A stretch of DNA of 64,000 nt from Arthrobacter sp. (GTDB taxonomy: Bacteria > Actinomycetota > Actinomycetes > Actinomycetales > Micrococcaceae), in contig JAHFUZ010000003.1 in assembly GCA_023264815.1 (NCBI GenBank), positions 1 through 64,000 on the forward strand, given 5' to 3'. Below, piece after piece: positions 28,174 through 36,187 of this stretch. Position numbers and translations under genes: made by a program. Each line of letters opens with the position of its first letter. The first letter of the stretch is position 1. The notes under the pieces are model-generated. The model saw only the letters and a program-made list of their open reading frames with translations, was not told the origin of the DNA and ran no database searches.

Positions 28174-28818
28174 ATGGCAGGCGAATCGAGCACCAGGACC
28201 ATCACGGTCACCGGGTCGGGTACGGCAGAGGCGCCGCCTGACCTGCTCACCATCTCTGTGGGCGTCGAATGCCGGCGCGCCAGCGTGGTGGCCGCCTATG
28301 CCGACGCCGGACAAGCGTCCGCCGCCGTGTCCGGTGCGCTTCGGCAGCATGGCGTCGCAGACGCCGACCTCCGGACCTCCGGACTCAACATTCGCCCCGA
28401 GTTCGTCTGGCGCGATGGCGAAGGCCAACATGTTGCCGGATACGTGGCGTCCAGCGTCCTGACCGTGCGCGTCCGGCAGATCGCCGCAGCCTCCACTGTC
28501 ATCGCTGCCGTGGTGGAGGCTGGCGCGGACGATGTGCGGCTGAACGGCCTGGAACTCGGCTTTGCTGACGAATCGGCCGTCTTGGCCCGGGCCCGGGAAG
28601 CTGCCTGGCAGGACGCCCTGGCCGCAGCAGGCCAGTTCGCGTCCCTGGCATCCGGACAGCTCGGAGCCGTCATCTCCGTCGCCGAGCACCCCCTCACCTC
28701 CGGACCGGTCCCGGCAGCAAAGCTTGAACGGGCAGCAGCCACAGACGCCATCAGCCTGGAGGCAGGCCACGCCAGCCTGGGCGCCAGCGTCACTGTGGTG
28801 TGGGAGCTGCAGGCCTGA
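28174..28818 (+). CDS. SIMPL domain protein (DUF541)
   Basis: 214 residues matching the SIMPL family: start TRTITVTGSGTAEAPPDLLTISVGVE, middle GVADADLRTSGLNIRPEFVW, then GYVASSVLTVRVRQ and the terminal beta strand GASVTVVWELQA. Family members are known from interleukin-1 receptor signalling proteins and bacterial periplasmic homologues; the bacterial role is poorly understood. No signal peptide is seen, so this one appears cytoplasmic. Two bases after the HExxH gene. Confidence 0.85.
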   Translation: MAGESSTRTITVTGSGTAEAPPDLLTISVGVECRRASVVAAYADAGQASAAVSGALRQHGVADADLRTSGLNIRPEFVWRDGEGQHVAGYVASSVLTVRVRQIAAASTVIAAVVEAGADDVRLNGLELGFADESAVLARAREAAWQDALAAAGQFASLASGQLGAVISVAEHPLTSGPVPAAKLERAAATDAISLEAGHASLGASVTVVWELQA

Positions 28819-28868
28819 AGCACCGTCCGCGCCTCAACGGCACGGCCTGGCAACACCTCCGGCGGTCC

Positions 28869-28897
28869 TTGACTTAAGTTCGAACACATATTCGAAT
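28869..28897 (+). promoter_or_regulatory. LexA-controlled promoter of the radical SAM gene
   Basis: TTGACT (28869-28874) and TCGAAT (28892-28897) are 17 bases apart. The SOS box TTCGAACACATATTCGAA (28879-28896) fills the spacer, so bound LexA would block RNA polymerase. The downstream ATG is at 28905, giving a leaderless or very short leader. Confidence 0.75.
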
Positions 28898-28904
28898 AGA
28901 GGGT

Positions 28905-30014
28905 ATGAGATGGGACGCACAAGCACTGCTGGCCCGGCCTGCCGATGACGACGAAAAAGGCCCTGCACCTGCTTTGCTCCCCCTCGCCGGGTTGGTCCGT
29001 TCAGTCACCACCCCCGAATTCGCCGGCATCACCTTCCATGAGGTCACCGCCAAATCGGTGCTCAACAAGGTGGTGGCCGGGTCGCGGATGCCGTTTGAGT
29101 GGACGGTGAACCCCTACCGCGGCTGCAGCCATGCCTGCGTCTACTGCTTCGCCAGGAAGAGCCATACATACCTGGACTTCGACGCCGGACTCGATTTCGA
29201 CAGCCAGGTGGTGGTCAAGGTCAATGCGGCGGAGATCCTCCGCAAGGAATTGGCCAAGCCTTCGTGGGGCCGCCATCAGGTGGCTCTCGGCACCAACACG
29301 GACCCATACCAGCGCGCCGAGGGCCGCTACCAGCTGATGCCCGGAATCATTACGGCGCTTGCTGACTCCGGCACCCCGTTGTCCATCCTTACCAAAGGGA
29401 CGCTGCTGGCACGGGACATTCCGCTGCTCAAACGCGCAGCCGCCCAGGTTCCAGTGGGCGTGGGCATTTCCCTTGCCATGACGGATGAGGCGCTGTCCGA
29501 GGCTGTGGAGCCGGGCACCCCCGGCCCTCGGGCCCGCCTGAAGCTCGTCTCCCGGCTTCGGGACGCCGGACTCCCCTGCGGTGTGATGGCCATGCCCATC
29601 CTGCCATGGCTCTCCGACAGCGATGAAGCACTCGATGCCCTGTTCGGTTCCTTGGCCGCGGCCGGTGCCACCGGCGTGACCGCCGGTGCCCTGTACCTGA
29701 AACCAGGCACCCGGGAATGGTTCATGCAGTGGATCGCCAGGAACTACCCCGGGCTCGCCGGCCGCTACCGGCGCCTGTATGGCACCGGCTCCTACGCTTC
29801 CAAGGAATACCGCACGTGGCTTGCGGCGAAAGTCCGCTACTTCAAGCAGCGGCACGGCTTTACCAGCGGCCACGGCTTCAGCCACCGCGACCTAGAGGAC
29901 GATCCCCGCGGCGAAGAAGCACAGTATCCGGAGGGGATCCTGCCCGTCTCCGGCTCGGGGGGTCCTGAGCGTGGCACCGGGCCGTCGGCGCTTGGCCAGC
30001 CAACCCTGTTCTGA
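28905..30014 (+). CDS. Rv2578c-family radical SAM protein
   Basis: 369 residues. The radical SAM cluster motif is CSHACVYC (C74, C78, C81) in VNPYRGCSHACVYCFAR, which binds a [4Fe-4S] cluster and S-adenosylmethionine. GTNTDPYQRAEGRYQLM and SILTKGTLLARDIPLL are typical of the Rv2578c / SPL-like group. The substrate is unknown; the resemblance to spore photoproduct lyase and the SOS box make a DNA-damage role plausible. From memory the mycobacterial orthologue is also in the LexA regulon. It stands alone between the SIMPL gene and mutT. Confidence 0.9.
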   Translation: MRWDAQALLARPADDDEKGPAPALLPLAGLVRSVTTPEFAGITFHEVTAKSVLNKVVAGSRMPFEWTVNPYRGCSHACVYCFARKSHTYLDFDAGLDFDSQVVVKVNAAEILRKELAKPSWGRHQVALGTNTDPYQRAEGRYQLMPGIITALADSGTPLSILTKGTLLARDIPLLKRAAAQVPVGVGISLAMTDEALSEAVEPGTPGPRARLKLVSRLRDAGLPCGVMAMPILPWLSDSDEALDALFGSLAAAGATGVTAGALYLKPGTREWFMQWIARNYPGLAGRYRRLYGTGSYASKEYRTWLAAKVRYFKQRHGFTSGHGFSHRDLEDDPRGEEAQYPEGILPVSGSGGPERGTGPSALGQPTLF

Positions 30015-30040
30015 GCCAGGCACTTCGCCGAGGAAATTGT

Positions 30041-30493
30041 TCAGGGCGTGCCGGAGCGCAGTACGTGCGCGCTGAGCGAGTGCAACAACGCCTGGACTAT
30101 CGGGAAATCGGCGGGAATCCATGGGAGGCCCAGGACCGCCTGACCATCCGAGAGATCCACCCACCGTAGTTCGTCATGGTCCTCGAGTGGCTGCGGCACT
30201 CCGTCCGTGATCTCGGCCAGCCAGACCCGCATGCTGGCCCTGTGGTTCAGCCGCCACCCGGCAGGCCCTTCTGACACCAGCTCCGGCCCCAACAGGGCTG
30301 TTACCCCGAGTTCTTCCTTGAGCTCGCGGTGCAGCGCGGCCTCGCATTCTTCGCCGGCGTCCACTTTCCCGCCGGGAAATTCCCAGAGTCCGGCAAACTG
30401 CTCGGGAGCCGTCCGCCGTGCCACCAGCAGGCGGGCGGGCAGTTCCAACGAGTCCAGTATGGCTGCGCCAACTACCTGTATGTGTTCACTCAC
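30041..30493 (-). CDS. Nudix hydrolase, MutT / CTP pyrophosphohydrolase type
   Basis: 150 residues with the Nudix box GGKVDAGEECEAALHRELKEELGV (residues about 41-64) preceded by LWEFPGGK. This form (RTAPEQFAGLWEFPGGK) is the MutT-like subgroup that hydrolyses 8-oxo-dGTP or oxidised CTP, preventing mutation. Start ATG 30493. Converges with the radical SAM gene (26-base gap) and is divergent from the MFS gene. Confidence 0.9.
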   Translation of the reverse strand: MSEHIQVVGAAILDSLELPARLLVARRTAPEQFAGLWEFPGGKVDAGEECEAALHRELKEELGVTALLGPELVSEGPAGWRLNHRASMRVWLAEITDGVPQPLEDHDELRWVDLSDGQAVLGLPWIPADFPIVQALLHSLSAHVLRSGTP

Positions 30494-30710
30494 CGCCCCA
30501 GTCTATGAGGCTGCCGCCCGCCGGGGAGGCATTCCTCGCTCCCGGCGCCCCGCCCGGCCATCCGTGGATCAGCGTATGGGGGAGAATGGACTGCACGCCT
30601 TTAGTGCCCGCCCGGCTGGAATATCCCCGGCAGATTCGGGGTTCCGTACAGTGGCTACGGCAGCCCGCACCCCCGGCACCTCCCCACCACCCTCCTCGAA
30701 AAGCAGGCTT

Positions 30711-31919
30711 ATGAGCAGCATTGTCCAGTCCCCCACCGCGCCCTCGGTCAAGGCACCGAACATCGGGGCTGCCATTTTCGCTTTGTCCATGGGCGGCGTC
30801 GGCATCGGGGTCACCGAATTCACCATGATGGGCTTGCTCAAGGAGGTGGAGCAGGGACTCAGCATCAGCACGCCCGAGGCCGGGCACCTGATCTCCGCGT
30901 ATGCCCTGGGCGTTGTGGTGGGCGCCCCGCTGCTCGCTGCCGTTGGAGCCAAACTGCCGCGCAAGCACCTCGCCCTCGGGCTGATGCTGTTCTTCACCCT
31001 CGCTAACCTGACCTCCTACGTAGCCCCTGACTACGGCACCATGCTGGTGTCCCGGTTCGCTGCCGGGCTGCCGCACGGCGCCTTCTTCGGCGTCGCGGCA
31101 GTGATCGCAGCATCGCTGGTTCCGCCCAGCCGGCGCGGCTGGGCCATCTCCATGGTGATGGCCGGCCTGTCGGTGTCCAACGTCATCGGCGTACCGGCCG
31201 CCACGTGGGTGGGTCAGACCTTCGGTTGGCGGCTGCTTTTCGTCCTCGTCGGCGCCATCGGCGTGCTGACCTTGGTAATGCTCTGGAAATTTGTCCCCTA
31301 CCAGGCACCGCATCCGGATGCGAGCATCCGCCGTGAACTCGGCGCCCTCAAGCGCCTGCAGGTCTGGCTGGCCATCCTCATTGGCATCGTCGGCTTTGGC
31401 GGCTTCTTCGCCACGTACACCTACATTGCCCACACCATGACACTGGTGGCCGGCATCCCGGCATCCCTCCTGCCGATTGTGGTGGCTCTGTACGGGCTTG
31501 GCATGGTTGCCGGCACTGTGGTCGGTGGCAGGTTGGCTGACAAGTCCGTGATGGGCACGCTCTACTGGGTCCTTCCCGGTATAGCCGTCGCCCTGGTGAT
31601 TTACGCCATCGCAGTGCACTGGCCGTGGTCAGCGTTCGTGATGGTATTTGTGGTGGGTGCCTCAGGCTCCATGCTGGTCCCCGCCCTGCAGACGCGGCTG
31701 CTGGACGCCTCACCTGATGCACCTTCCCTGGCTTCCTCGCTCAACCATGCGGCACTCAACGTTGCCAACGCCCTGGGCGCGTTCCTGGGCGGACTGGTGA
31801 TCGCCTGGGGGTGGGGCTTTGTGGCGCCTGCGCTCGTCGGGGCCGTGCTGGCCATCCTGGGACTGGCGGTGGCAGTGGCCAGCGGTCTCCTGGAGCGCAG
31901 GAAACCGTTGGCAGCCTGA
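30711..31919 (+). CDS. MFS transporter, AraJ-like arabinose efflux / DHA1 type
   Basis: 402 residues with twelve hydrophobic helices and the family start IFALSMGGVGIGVTEFTMMGLL, then AYALGVVVGAPLLAAVG (motif A region), RFAAGLPHGAFFGVAAVIAA (helix 4), and LLDASPDAPSLASSLNHAALNVANALGAF. It is an inner-membrane proton-coupled exporter of sugars or drugs; the substrate cannot be read from sequence. The true start is ATG 30711; the frame extends 500 bases further upstream without coding character. Confidence 0.9.
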   Translation: MSSIVQSPTAPSVKAPNIGAAIFALSMGGVGIGVTEFTMMGLLKEVEQGLSISTPEAGHLISAYALGVVVGAPLLAAVGAKLPRKHLALGLMLFFTLANLTSYVAPDYGTMLVSRFAAGLPHGAFFGVAAVIAASLVPPSRRGWAISMVMAGLSVSNVIGVPAATWVGQTFGWRLLFVLVGAIGVLTLVMLWKFVPYQAPHPDASIRRELGALKRLQVWLAILIGIVGFGGFFATYTYIAHTMTLVAGIPASLLPIVVALYGLGMVAGTVVGGRLADKSVMGTLYWVLPGIAVALVIYAIAVHWPWSAFVMVFVVGASGSMLVPALQTRLLDASPDAPSLASSLNHAALNVANALGAFLGGLVIAWGWGFVAPALVGAVLAILGLAVAVASGLLERRKPLAA

Positions 31920-32062
31920 CCCGGGGCTGTCAGATTGCAGTGCGTTTCCGGCCGAAAAACACGCCCCGCACGGGCCCTAAGCCTGCTGACAATGAGGCGC
32001 CCTTATGTTAGCTTGAACACTAATCGGGACGATTACATCCCGACGAATATGAAGGAGGAGAC

Positions 32063-32338
32063 ATGGGTTTTCTTGCTTGGATTATTCTCGGCCTCATAGT
32101 GGGGGCCATCGTCAAGGCCGTTATGCCCGGCAGGGTCGGGGGCGGCTGGGTGACGAGTCTCGTGCTTGGCGTTGTCGGCGCGATTGTGGGCGGCTGGATT
32201 GGCAGCCTCCTGTTCGGCAAGGGTGATCTTGCCTTCTTTGATCTGGGTACCTGGATCCTCGCCATTGTTGGCGGCCTGGTTGTTGCCGGCATCTACGGCG
32301 CTATTACCGGACGTCGCGGGTCAACCCGCGCACCCTGA
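32063..32338 (+). CDS. GlsB/YeaQ/YmgE family stress membrane protein
   Basis: 91 residues, almost entirely hydrophobic, with GLIVGAIVKAVMPG, the central LGVVGAIVGGWIGSLLFG and IVGGLVVAGIYGAITGRR: the typical glycine-rich transglycosylase-associated protein pattern with three membrane segments. Excellent ribosome site AAGGAGGAG before ATG 32063. The family is often induced by general or envelope stress. A strong terminator follows at 32369-32400. Confidence 0.93.
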   Translation: MGFLAWIILGLIVGAIVKAVMPGRVGGGWVTSLVLGVVGAIVGGWIGSLLFGKGDLAFFDLGTWILAIVGGLVVAGIYGAITGRRGSTRAP

Positions 32339-32368
32339 TCTGTCCCTCAACGCAACTGATTTCATACA

Positions 32369-32400
32369 GGAAGGGCCCCGGAAAAATCCGGGGCCCTTCC
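32369..32400. terminator. Bidirectional terminator after the glsB-like and rRNA methyltransferase genes
   Basis: A perfect 13-base stem GGAAGGGCCCCGG / CCGGGGCCCTTCC with loop AAAAAT, followed by TTGT on the plus strand. It serves the plus-strand membrane protein and the minus-strand methyltransferase that ends at 32424. Confidence 0.85.
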
Positions 32401-32423
32401 TTGTCAGGTTCCGGGATGGCAAC

Positions 32424-33320
32424 CTAAGCCTGCTGCTGGGATCGCGCACTGGCATAAAGGCACACGGTGGCCGCCGTGCCGAGGTTCAGGCTTTCGGCGG
32501 CTCCGTAGACAGGGACCGCCACCCGGTGATCGGTCAAGCCAAGCTCCGCCTCCGAGAGCCCCTGCGCCTCGTTGCCGAAGAACCAGGCCGTGGGCGCCTC
32601 CAGCGCATAGACCGATTCGACGCCGGAGCCAGCAACGCGCCGGGCAGCGTTCTCATCCTGGAGCGTATCCAGATTGACGTCGCCCCCGCCGTCGGCCGCC
32701 AGTATCCCAATCCCGCGCGCCCGGCAGGCCTCTGCCACGGCCTCAACATCGGCGCCCAGGACCACCGGAAGATGAAACAGTGAGCCGGCGGTTGAACGGA
32801 CCGCCTTCGGGTTGTAGATATCCACACTGGACGACGTCAGGATGACTGCGTCCGCCCCTGCTGCGTCAGCAGCCCGGAGCACAGTGCCGGCATTGCCTGG
32901 ATCACGGACCTGGCACAGCACGGCAATGAGCCGCGGACCGGCGTCGAGGGCCTGCTCCAGGCTCACGTCAAGGAAACCGCAGACAGCGATTATTCCCTGC
33001 GGGGTCACCGTGTCCGCCATGGCGGCAAGCACTTCATCTGTAGCCAGGAAAGCGTCGGTGCCCTCCGCGAGGGATTCCAGGTCCGGGTGCCGGTCCAGGC
33101 ACGCCTCGCTTGCATAGACCTCATACACGACGCCGGGCTCCCCCGCAGCAATTCGTTTCTGGTGCAGCGTCAGGGCTTCACGGACGGCCTGGGGACCCTC
33201 AGCAAGGAACTCACTGCGCTTTAAACGGGCCGGGCGCCCGGCAAGTTGCGCCACTTTCCTCACCCGATCAGCTCGGGGATTGGACAGTGGGGAATCTTGC
33301 GGGCGCCCGGTTTCGTTCAT
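32424..33320 (-). CDS. TrmH/SpoU-family RNA methyltransferase
   Basis: 298 residues. The N-terminal ~110 residues are the substrate-binding domain (RVRKVAQLAGRPARLKRSEFLAEG), and the SPOUT catalytic domain has LCQVRDPGNAGTVLRAADAAGADAVIL, AWFFGNEAQGLS and VPVYGAAESLNLGTAATVCLY, the three motifs of the knotted SAM-binding fold. It probably 2'-O-methylates rRNA or tRNA. It is the last gene of the infC-rpmI-rplT operon, starting 50 bases after rplT. Confidence 0.93.
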   Translation of the reverse strand: MNETGRPQDSPLSNPRADRVRKVAQLAGRPARLKRSEFLAEGPQAVREALTLHQKRIAAGEPGVVYEVYASEACLDRHPDLESLAEGTDAFLATDEVLAAMADTVTPQGIIAVCGFLDVSLEQALDAGPRLIAVLCQVRDPGNAGTVLRAADAAGADAVILTSSSVDIYNPKAVRSTAGSLFHLPVVLGADVEAVAEACRARGIGILAADGGGDVNLDTLQDENAARRVAGSGVESVYALEAPTAWFFGNEAQGLSEAELGLTDHRVAVPVYGAAESLNLGTAATVCLYASARSQQQA

Positions 33321-33331
33321 ATAAGAACCTT

Positions 33332-33347
33332 AGTGGCTTCAGCCACC
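33332..33347 (-). promoter_or_regulatory. Small hairpin between rplT and the TrmH-type gene
   Basis: GTGGCTGAAGCCAC-type inverted repeat directly after rplT, followed on the minus strand by AAGG and the ATG of the methyltransferase. It may tune expression between the ribosomal genes and the enzyme. Confidence 0.4.
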
Positions 33348-33370
33348 AGTCCTCGAACTGGCCTTCGGTG

Positions 33371-33754
33371 CTACTTGGCAGCCGGAGCCGACGTGTCAGC
33401 AGGCAGGGAGTCCTTGGCGATCTTCACCAGTGCGGCGAAAGCGTTGGCGTCAGAGACGGCCAGCTCGGCCAGCATGCGGCGGTCAACCTCGACCTCAGCG
33501 GCCTTCAGGCCCTGGATCAGACGGTTGTAGGTGAGGCCGTTGGCGCGGGATGCAGCGTTGATGCGCTGGATCCACAGGCGGCGGAAGTCGCCCTTCTTCT
33601 TCTTGCGGTCGCCGTAGCTGTACACAAACGAGTGCAGCAGCTGCTCTTTGGCCTTGCGGTACAGGCGTGAACGCTGTCCACGGTAGCCCTTTGCGCGTTC
33701 AAGGATAACCCGGCGCTTCTTGTGGGCGTTGACCGCCCTCTTCACACGTGCCAC
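33371..33754 (-). CDS. rplT: 50S ribosomal protein L20
   Basis: 127 residues, assembly protein of the large subunit and often the autogenous repressor of its operon. [26 protein letters not shown] is the long basic arm; [31 protein letters not shown] is the C-terminal globular domain. Starts at GTG 33754 with AGGAGT at 6-7 bases. It carries a short Ala/Pro-rich tail ([12 protein letters not shown]). Confidence 0.97.
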   Translation of the reverse strand: MARVKRAVNAHKKRRVILERAKGYRGQRSRLYRKAKEQLLHSFVYSYGDRKKKKGDFRRLWIQRINAASRANGLTYNRLIQGLKAAEVEVDRRMLAELAVSDANAFAALVKIAKDSLPADTSAPAAK

Positions 33755-33872
33755 GTGCGTACTCCTTCGAAAATCTGATCCCAAGCATCTACTGCCGGAA
33801 TAACCGGCTGGCCTGAGAAGCCTTTTTGGTAGTTGACTGCTGCCAGGTGGCACCAGTCAGAGAACTTGGAAC

Positions 33873-34067
33873 TTAGATGCCGAGCATCTTCCGGATGACC
33901 TTTGCGTCACCCTTGAAGACGATCTTGTCGCCGGCGAGGCGACGGGTCAGCCTGGAGGACTTGTGCTCAAGGTAGTGGCGGCGGTTGGCCTGCTGGCGGC
34001 GCAGCTTGCCGCTGCCGGTCAGCTTGAAGCGCTTCTTAGCACCACTGTGGGTCTTCATCTTCGGCAT
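33873..34067 (-). CDS. rpmI: 50S ribosomal protein L35
   Basis: 64 residues: [24 protein letters not shown] and the basic centre [14 protein letters not shown], ending KVIRKMLGI. Start ATG 34067. Too short for many gene callers but fully typical in length and sequence; the operon order infC-rpmI-rplT confirms it. Confidence 0.98.
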   Translation of the reverse strand: MPKMKTHSGAKKRFKLTGSGKLRRQQANRRHYLEHKSSRLTRRLAGDKIVFKGDAKVIRKMLGI

Positions 34068-34182
34068 GGGAACCGATCTCCTTACGTATCCGCAGACATT
34101 GTCTGCAGTTCTTTCGAGCAGCCACCTTTGCAGGCGACATGCTGGTTGCGTACTGCCGGAGGAAACCTCCTGCAGCTTTGAA

Positions 34183-35265
34183 CTAGGTAGTCTTCTTGCC
34201 GGCCGGCTTCGGGGCTGCCTTGGGGGCAGGCCTCGCAGCAGGCTTGGGAGCTGCCGGCCGGGCAACCGGCCTGGGCATCGGCACTGCAGCCGGCTTCGGC
34301 GCAGCCGGGGCCGGAGCCTTGGCTGCTTCCACCGGCTTCGCAGCTTCGGCGGGCCTGGCCGCGGGAGCCTTGGCCGGTGCCGGGGCTGCCTTGGCGGCCT
34401 CGCGCTGGGGAGGAGCAGCCTTCGGAGCTACCGGCTGGGACGCCTCCTTCACCGGGGCTTCCGCTGCCGCAGGTTCCTGCGCTGGAGATTCCTCAGCGGT
34501 AGCTTCCTTGGCCGGAGCTTCGGCCGCGGGGGTTTCGGCTGCCGGGGCTGCTGCAACCGGCGCTTCCGCCGGAGCTGCTTCCGCTTCCTGCTCCGTGGAA
34601 ACAGTGAAGCCTTCCGGCAGGAGGTCTGCCAGCGACTGCGTCATCGGTGCCTGGCCCTCACGGGAGACATCGACGCGGCCCGAAGCCTTGGCCTCGTTCT
34701 GTGCCTTGGCCTCCGCACGCTGCGTCGCGCGGCGTGCTTCAGCCTTGGCTTCAGCCTTGTTCTTCAGCGGACCAACCACCATGACCATGTTGCGGCCATC
34801 GATACGCGGGCTGGATTCCACGACGCCTACCTCCGCGACGTCGTCAGCGAAGCGCTGGAGCAGGCGGATGCCCATCTCCGGACGCTGCTGCTCACGGCCG
34901 CGGAACTGGATCATGGCCTTGACCTTGTCACCGGCGCCCAGGAAGCGCAGTGCGTGGCCACGCTTGGTCTCGTAGTCGTGAGTGTCGATCTTCAGGCGGA
35001 AACGGATTTCCTTCAGAACAGTGTTGGTCTGGTTCTTCCGTGCTTCACGCGCCTTGACTGCGGCCTCGTACTTGTACTTGCCGAAGTCCATCAGCTTGCA
35101 CACCGGAGGCTTGGCCTGCGGCGCAACTTCAACGAGATCAAGATCGGACTCGGCAGCCAAACGCAGGGCATCCTCAATTCGGACGATTCCTACCTGTTCG
35201 CCTGCAGGGCCGACCAGCCGCACCTCGGGGACGCGGATACGCTCATTGATTCTTGGCTCGCTAAT
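34183..35265 (-). CDS. infC: Translation initiation factor IF-3 with a long Ala/Pro/Glu-rich tail
   Basis: IF3 binds the 30S subunit and keeps start-codon choice accurate. Residues ~1-75 are the N domain ([26 protein letters not shown] linker) and ~80-175 the C domain ([32 protein letters not shown]). The start is an AUU codon at 35265 opening [10 protein letters not shown], with AGGAG 7 bases upstream; no ATG, GTG or TTG fits. AUU starts let IF3 repress its own translation in other bacteria. The last ~165 residues are low-complexity ([18 protein letters not shown]), known in actinobacterial IF3 but long here. Total 360 residues. Confidence 0.95.
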   Translation of the reverse strand: MSEPRINERIRVPEVRLVGPAGEQVGIVRIEDALRLAAESDLDLVEVAPQAKPPVCKLMDFGKYKYEAAVKAREARKNQTNTVLKEIRFRLKIDTHDYETKRGHALRFLGAGDKVKAMIQFRGREQQRPEMGIRLLQRFADDVAEVGVVESSPRIDGRNMVMVVGPLKNKAEAKAEARRATQRAEAKAQNEAKASGRVDVSREGQAPMTQSLADLLPEGFTVSTEQEAEAAPAEAPVAAAPAAETPAAEAPAKEATAEESPAQEPAAAEAPVKEASQPVAPKAAPPQREAAKAAPAPAKAPAARPAEAAKPVEAAKAPAPAAPKPAAVPMPRPVARPAAPKPAARPAPKAAPKPAGKKTT

Positions 35266-35611
35266 GTTAAAGCTCCTGTGATTGATGTTGTATTCCACCG
35301 GCAAACAGAGAAGGCCCCCAATTGCCGGAGCAATCGAAGGCCTCAATGATCGGATGCCCAACGCTTCGAAAAGCATGAACGCAGTCCTTCGGGCGTGAAT
35401 CGCCAGAGACTGTCCGACCGTTACCCGGCAACCTTGCTTCCCATGGAAATGGCTTCCGGCGGGATAACGGCTGACGCGGGTGGGAGAGAACTCCGCTTGC
35501 AAACTGCATGCCATTCTACAGAAAAAATCCCTGTCAACGCGGCGGGGCGCCGGCGGGACCTTAACACAGCAAAATAACGACATTCAGTCGGTCTGTGACA
35601 AGCTTACCAGT
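35266..35611. promoter_or_regulatory. infC leader and divergent promoter region
   Basis: About 345 bases between infC and the DUF1844 gene with no convincing gene; an 80-codon minus-strand frame here lacks coding character. On the minus strand a two-part hairpin (35312-35343: AGGCC/GGCCT outside, ATTGC/GCAAT inside) lies about 50 bases upstream of the AUU codon and may control the operon. No clear -35/-10 pair was found for either gene. Confidence 0.5.
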
Positions 35612-35998
35612 ATGAGTACCCCAGACAGCAATTCACACGTTTTCGAGGCCGCCCCCGCCGAGGCTGACGTGAGCCAGCAAATGCGCGATATCTCGGAGGT
35701 TCCGGCCATCGAGGTCATCACCACCGCCGCCGTGCACCTGATGAGTGCCGCGGCAGTGAAGCTGGGCCTCGCCGCCGAGGACAATGCGGAGGAACTGAAG
35801 GACCTGGACGAGGCCCGCAAGCTTATTACCGCGCTGGCAGGCCTGGTGACCTCTGCCGCCCCCGAAATTGGCTCCCAGCACGCAGGTCCCTTGCGCGACG
35901 GGCTGCGTTCCCTGCAGCTGGCCTTCCGCGAAGAGTCCGTCATCCCGGATGCTCCAGGCAAAGGCCCCGGCGAAAAGTACACCGGCGCGGTCAACTGA
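35612..35998 (+). CDS. DUF1844 domain protein
   Basis: 128 residues. The conserved core is RDISEVPAIEVITTAAVHLMSAAAVKLGLAAED followed by DLDEARKLITALAGLVTSA, the typical DUF1844 pattern of a small helical cytoplasmic protein; function unknown in the family. ATG at 35612 without a strong ribosome site. It is divergent from infC and ends before a strong terminator. Confidence 0.88.
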   Translation: MSTPDSNSHVFEAAPAEADVSQQMRDISEVPAIEVITTAAVHLMSAAAVKLGLAAEDNAEELKDLDEARKLITALAGLVTSAAPEIGSQHAGPLRDGLRSLQLAFREESVIPDAPGKGPGEKYTGAVN

Positions 35999-36027
35999 CC
36001 TGACGCGGCAATTCCCCTTTAGTAATC

Positions 36028-36072
36028 ACGACGGCGGCGGGCGGACCATGGCGGTCCGCCCGCCGCCGTCGT
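36028..36072 (+). terminator. Terminator of the DUF1844 gene
   Basis: A 20-base perfect stem (36028-36047 with 36053-36072, 5-base loop), built from ACGACGGCGGCGG, begins 30 bases after the stop codon. Only a short T run (CGTT) follows. Confidence 0.75.
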
Positions 36073-36123
36073 CGTTCCCGACGTTGCCCGCCGCACCATG
36101 AGAGCGTCGCTTCAGGATCATCC

Positions 36124-36180
36124 ATTGCTCCGTACGGGCCCTTTTGAGGGCTCAAAACGGCGGCTACGGAGCAATCGATG
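36124..36180. repeat. Palindromic gene-end repeat, copy 1 (TTGCTCCGTA type)
   Basis: TTGCTCCGTA (36125-36134) pairs with TACGGAGCAA (36165-36174), continuing into CGATGG. The loop holds TTTGAGGGCTCAAAACGG. It ends 8 bases from the stop of the minus-strand MFS gene. It shares the arm TTGCTCCGT, AAAACGGC and the tail GGAGCAATCGATGG with the element at 59358-59419. Confidence 0.65.
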
Positions 36181-36187
36181 GGAAGGC

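Noticed and set aside
33985..35349. 454-codon plus-strand frame opposite infC
   Set aside because: Produced by the complement of the Ala/Pro-rich infC tail; Arg/Gly/Leu composition with no homology.
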